Below, in pieces: positions 6,376 to 7,967 of a stretch of DNA of 7,967 nucleotides. Under the pieces are notes generated by a model. It was not told where the DNA came from and ran no database searches. It saw nothing but the letters and a program-made list of their open reading frames with translations. Made by a program: the position numbers and the translations under genes. Numbering within the stretch: position 1 is the stretch's first letter; the number at the start of each line of letters is the position of its first letter. Location: contig CAIYYO010000276.1 in the NCBI GenBank assembly GCA_903930485.1, forward strand, positions 1-7,967, in the 5' to 3' direction. This DNA is from Methanobacteriota archaeon (GTDB lineage Archaea > Altiarchaeota > Altiarchaeia > IMC4 > QMZM01).

Positions 6376-7403
6376 TTCCTGAAAAACAACGCCACGTCGA
6401 CAAGGCTGATCATCACAGGGACCTCTATCAGCGGGCCGATAACGGCGGCAAAGGCTTCGCCGGAATTTATGCCGAACACGGCGACTGCGACAGCTATCGC
6501 CAGCTCGAAATTGTTGCTGGCGCAGGTGAACGACAGCGTCGCGGTCTTGTCGTAACCGGCCTTGATCGCCTTTCCGATACCGAAAGACACGAAGAACATT
6601 ATCACGAAATAGAGAACCAGCGGAACCGCTATCCTGACCACGTCGAATGGAATCTTTATGATGTATTCGCCCTTCAGCGAGAACATAACGACGATGGTGA
6701 AAAGCAGAGACAGCAGGGTCAAAGGACTGATCGAGGGGATGAATTTTTCATCATACCAATCTCGTCCTTTATTTCTAATAAGAAAAAACCGCGTAAGGAA
6801 GCCGGCTATGAAGGGTATTCCAAGGTAAATGAACACGCTTTCTGCGACCTGCTCTATTGATATCTCGACGACCTGGCTGGTCAAGCCTAAAAAAGGGGGC
6901 AGGACTGTAATGAAGACGTATGCATAAACAGAATAGAAAAGCACCTGGAACACCGAGTTGAACGCCACAAGGCCCGCGGCGTACTCCGAATTCCCTCGCG
7001 CAAGCTCGTTCCAGACTATCACCATCGCTATACAACGCGCAAGGCCGATCAATATCAGCCCGGCCATGTAATCGGGATGGTCCCGGAGGAACACTATCGC
7101 AAGGATGAACATCAAGACCGGCCCGATGAACCAGTTCTGGATGAGCGACAATGCGAGAATCTTGTAGTCCCTGAAGACCTCGCCCAAGCTTTCGTAGCGA
7201 ACCTTCGCCAGGGGCGGGTACATCATGAGGATGAGGCCGACGGCGATCGGAATAGAGGTCGTCCCGACCGAGAAGCCTACGATGAAACTGGAGACCGACG
7301 GAATGAAAAAGCCTAGGCCGATCCCCGTAAGGATGGCGAGGACTATCCAAGTCGTCAGGTGACGGTCAAGGATAGAAAGTCTTTGAGACGTTTCGGCTTT
7401 CAT
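6363..7403 (-). CDS. acr3: Acr3-family arsenite efflux permease
   Basis: A 346-residue polytopic membrane protein that exports arsenite (and perhaps antimonite), consistent with the ten-helix Acr3 topology. Diagnostic segments are MMYPPLAKVRYE (60-71), LIQNWFIGPVLMF (87-99), GLARCIAMVIVWN (120-132) with the conserved metalloid-binding cysteine at 124, ASNNFELAIAVAV (295-307) and GPLIEVPVMISL (323-334) with the conserved glutamate at 327. An additional cysteine at 294 takes the place of a residue that is commonly alanine. Length is normal for the family. The start at 7403 lies 6 nt after the stop of the thioredoxin-like gene, so it is the third visible gene of an arsenic operon. The gene ends 19 nt from the convergent serpin. 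No ArsR-type regulator is in the window. Confidence 0.96.
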   Translation of the reverse strand: MKAETSQRLSILDRHLTTWIVLAILTGIGLGFFIPSVSSFIVGFSVGTTSIPIAVGLILMMYPPLAKVRYESLGEVFRDYKILALSLIQNWFIGPVLMFILAIVFLRDHPDYMAGLILIGLARCIAMVIVWNELARGNSEYAAGLVAFNSVFQVLFYSVYAYVFITVLPPFLGLTSQVVEISIEQVAESVFIYLGIPFIAGFLTRFFLIRNKGRDWYDEKFIPSISPLTLLSLLFTIVVMFSLKGEYIIKIPFDVVRIAVPLVLYFVIMFFVSFGIGKAIKAGYDKTATLSFTCASNNFELAIAVAVAVFGINSGEAFAAVIGPLIEVPVMISLVDVALFFRKRYF

Positions 7404-7409
7404 TTTGAT

Positions 7410-7694
7410 TTATTTTGGTTTAGTTAGGATATCTGACGTGGTCGGATAGCGGCCTATGGACAGGACTTTTCCATCCAACAAAACTACCGGCATATTAATG
7501 CGCTTTCTCTTGCCCTTGAGGATCTTAAGTTCTTTAAATTCCTCGGAACACTCTTGAAGAACCTGTATTTTCGCTCCGGGAAGATCCTTTCTGATTCCTT
7601 CGATAAAACTTATGCATCTGGCCGCCGCATGATTTTCTTTATTGCTGCAACAGTGACATGATGAAACCATGTTTACAAATATCGTTATGTCCAT
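7410..7694 (-). CDS. Small thioredoxin-fold protein with CHCC motif
   Basis: A 94-residue protein. The pattern of an N-terminal strand (DITIFVN), a cysteine motif at the start of helix 1 (C13-H-C15-C16), a central strand and MPVVLLDGKVLSIGRYPT (68-85), with the presumed cis-proline at 69 and a beta hairpin, fits a minimal thioredoxin/glutaredoxin fold. The usual CxxC is present as C13-H-C-C16, with C15 inside it, plus C27 and C49. It lies between an ArsG-type DsbD-like permease (3 nt away) and acr3 (6 nt away); small thioredoxin-like proteins commonly accompany ArsG genes in anaerobes. Likely role: passing electrons from or to the membrane protein, or handing thiol-bound arsenic to an exporter. 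Base composition is A+T richer than acr3. Fold fairly likely; the exact family is not recognised. Confidence 0.8.
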   Translation of the reverse strand: MDITIFVNMVSSCHCCSNKENHAAARCISFIEGIRKDLPGAKIQVLQECSEEFKELKILKGKRKRINMPVVLLDGKVLSIGRYPTTSDILTKPK

Positions 7695-7697
7695 CCT

Positions 7698-7967
7698 TTA
7701 AAGACTGAAGGGCGGCATCGTATATAGATAATATATCCCCACAGCAATGAATATTATCGCCGATGTTTTTCTAATTGCTTTCTCAAAGACGCTTAATTTA
7801 TTCATCAATCTGCCCACCTTTGAAACGCTGTACACCAGAAGGAACGAGAAGAGAATAACGGGCAGGCCTGTTGCAAAAGCGAAAACAGACGGCAGAATTA
7901 TGCTGTCTTTGGCACTTATGCACAGGGGTATAAGCATCCCGAAAAAGAGCACAGCGCTGAATGGACA
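7698..7967 (-). CDS. ArsG-family (DsbD/CcdA-like) arsenical efflux permease, N-terminus outside window
   Basis: The C-terminal 89 residues of a polytopic membrane protein. The frame is open to the window edge, so a GTG at 7952 should not be taken as its start. The visible part begins CPFSAVLFFGMLIPL, matching the second cysteine-bearing helix of DsbD/CcdA-like proteins and in particular the CPxSAxLFF form found in the ArsG group of aromatic arsenical permeases. It continues with LPSVFAFATGLPVILFSFLLV and ends with the family's closing helix FIAVGIYYLY. The full protein would be about 220-240 residues. The thioredoxin-like gene follows after 3 nt. A CcdA-type electron carrier serving the thioredoxin is the main alternative; the arsenic context favours ArsG. 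Confidence 0.85.
   Translation of the reverse strand, partial: CPFSAVLFFGMLIPLCISAKDSIILPSVFAFATGLPVILFSFLLVYSVSKVGRLMNKLSVFEKAIRKTSAIIFIAVGIYYLYTMPPFSL

Noticed and set aside
6351..6860. Plus-strand frame of 169 codons starting just after the serpin
   Set aside because: It is antisense to the C-terminal half of acr3, with low-complexity charged translation and no motif.
7698..7952. Complete 84-residue membrane protein starting at GTG 7952
   Set aside because: The frame stays open to the window edge and the upstream codons encode the conserved CPFSA of the ArsG/DsbD-like helix, so this is the tail of a longer gene.

Overview
The window looks archaeal. It carries an ATP-dependent DNA ligase of the archaeal replicative type, a DUF123 (GIY-YIG-like) protein, and TATA-like elements placed about 26-30 nt upstream of start codons that have no Shine-Dalgarno sequence (leaderless style), while two operon-internal genes do have one. 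The lineage cannot be fixed from this sequence alone. Most of the window is about 53-55 % G+C where lines were counted by hand; the right-hand end from about 7410 is clearly more A+T rich.

Left block (1-4575, all minus strand): a tightly packed set of five genes read right to left. Two GT4 glycosyltransferases come first, then a protein of unknown function (possibly DUF169-like), then the DUF123 protein, then the DNA ligase, which runs off the left edge. Junctions are 8-nt gaps or overlaps (ATGGATAA, ATGTCTGA) or 18 nt, so this is probably one transcript that joins cell-surface or lipid glycosylation with DNA maintenance.

Middle (4612-5050, minus): two 56/57-residue proteins with eight cysteines in identical CxxC spacing. 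They are tandem paralogues with a duplicated T-rich promoter element, and they are small enough for routine gene callers to miss. Divergent from them is a membrane-anchored serpin (plus strand, to 6343) with an intact inhibitory hinge in its reactive-centre loop.

Right block (6363-7967, minus): an arsenic-resistance operon in the order ArsG-family DsbD/CcdA-like permease (5' end outside the window), a small thioredoxin-fold protein with a C-H-C-C motif, and an Acr3 arsenite exporter. The first two genes are A+T rich relative to acr3, which suggests recent assembly or transfer.

The most interesting points are the paired mini zinc-finger genes, the anchored archaeal serpin with a long reactive loop, and the ArsG/CHCC-thioredoxin/Acr3 set. 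No RNA gene, CRISPR array or insertion sequence was seen.
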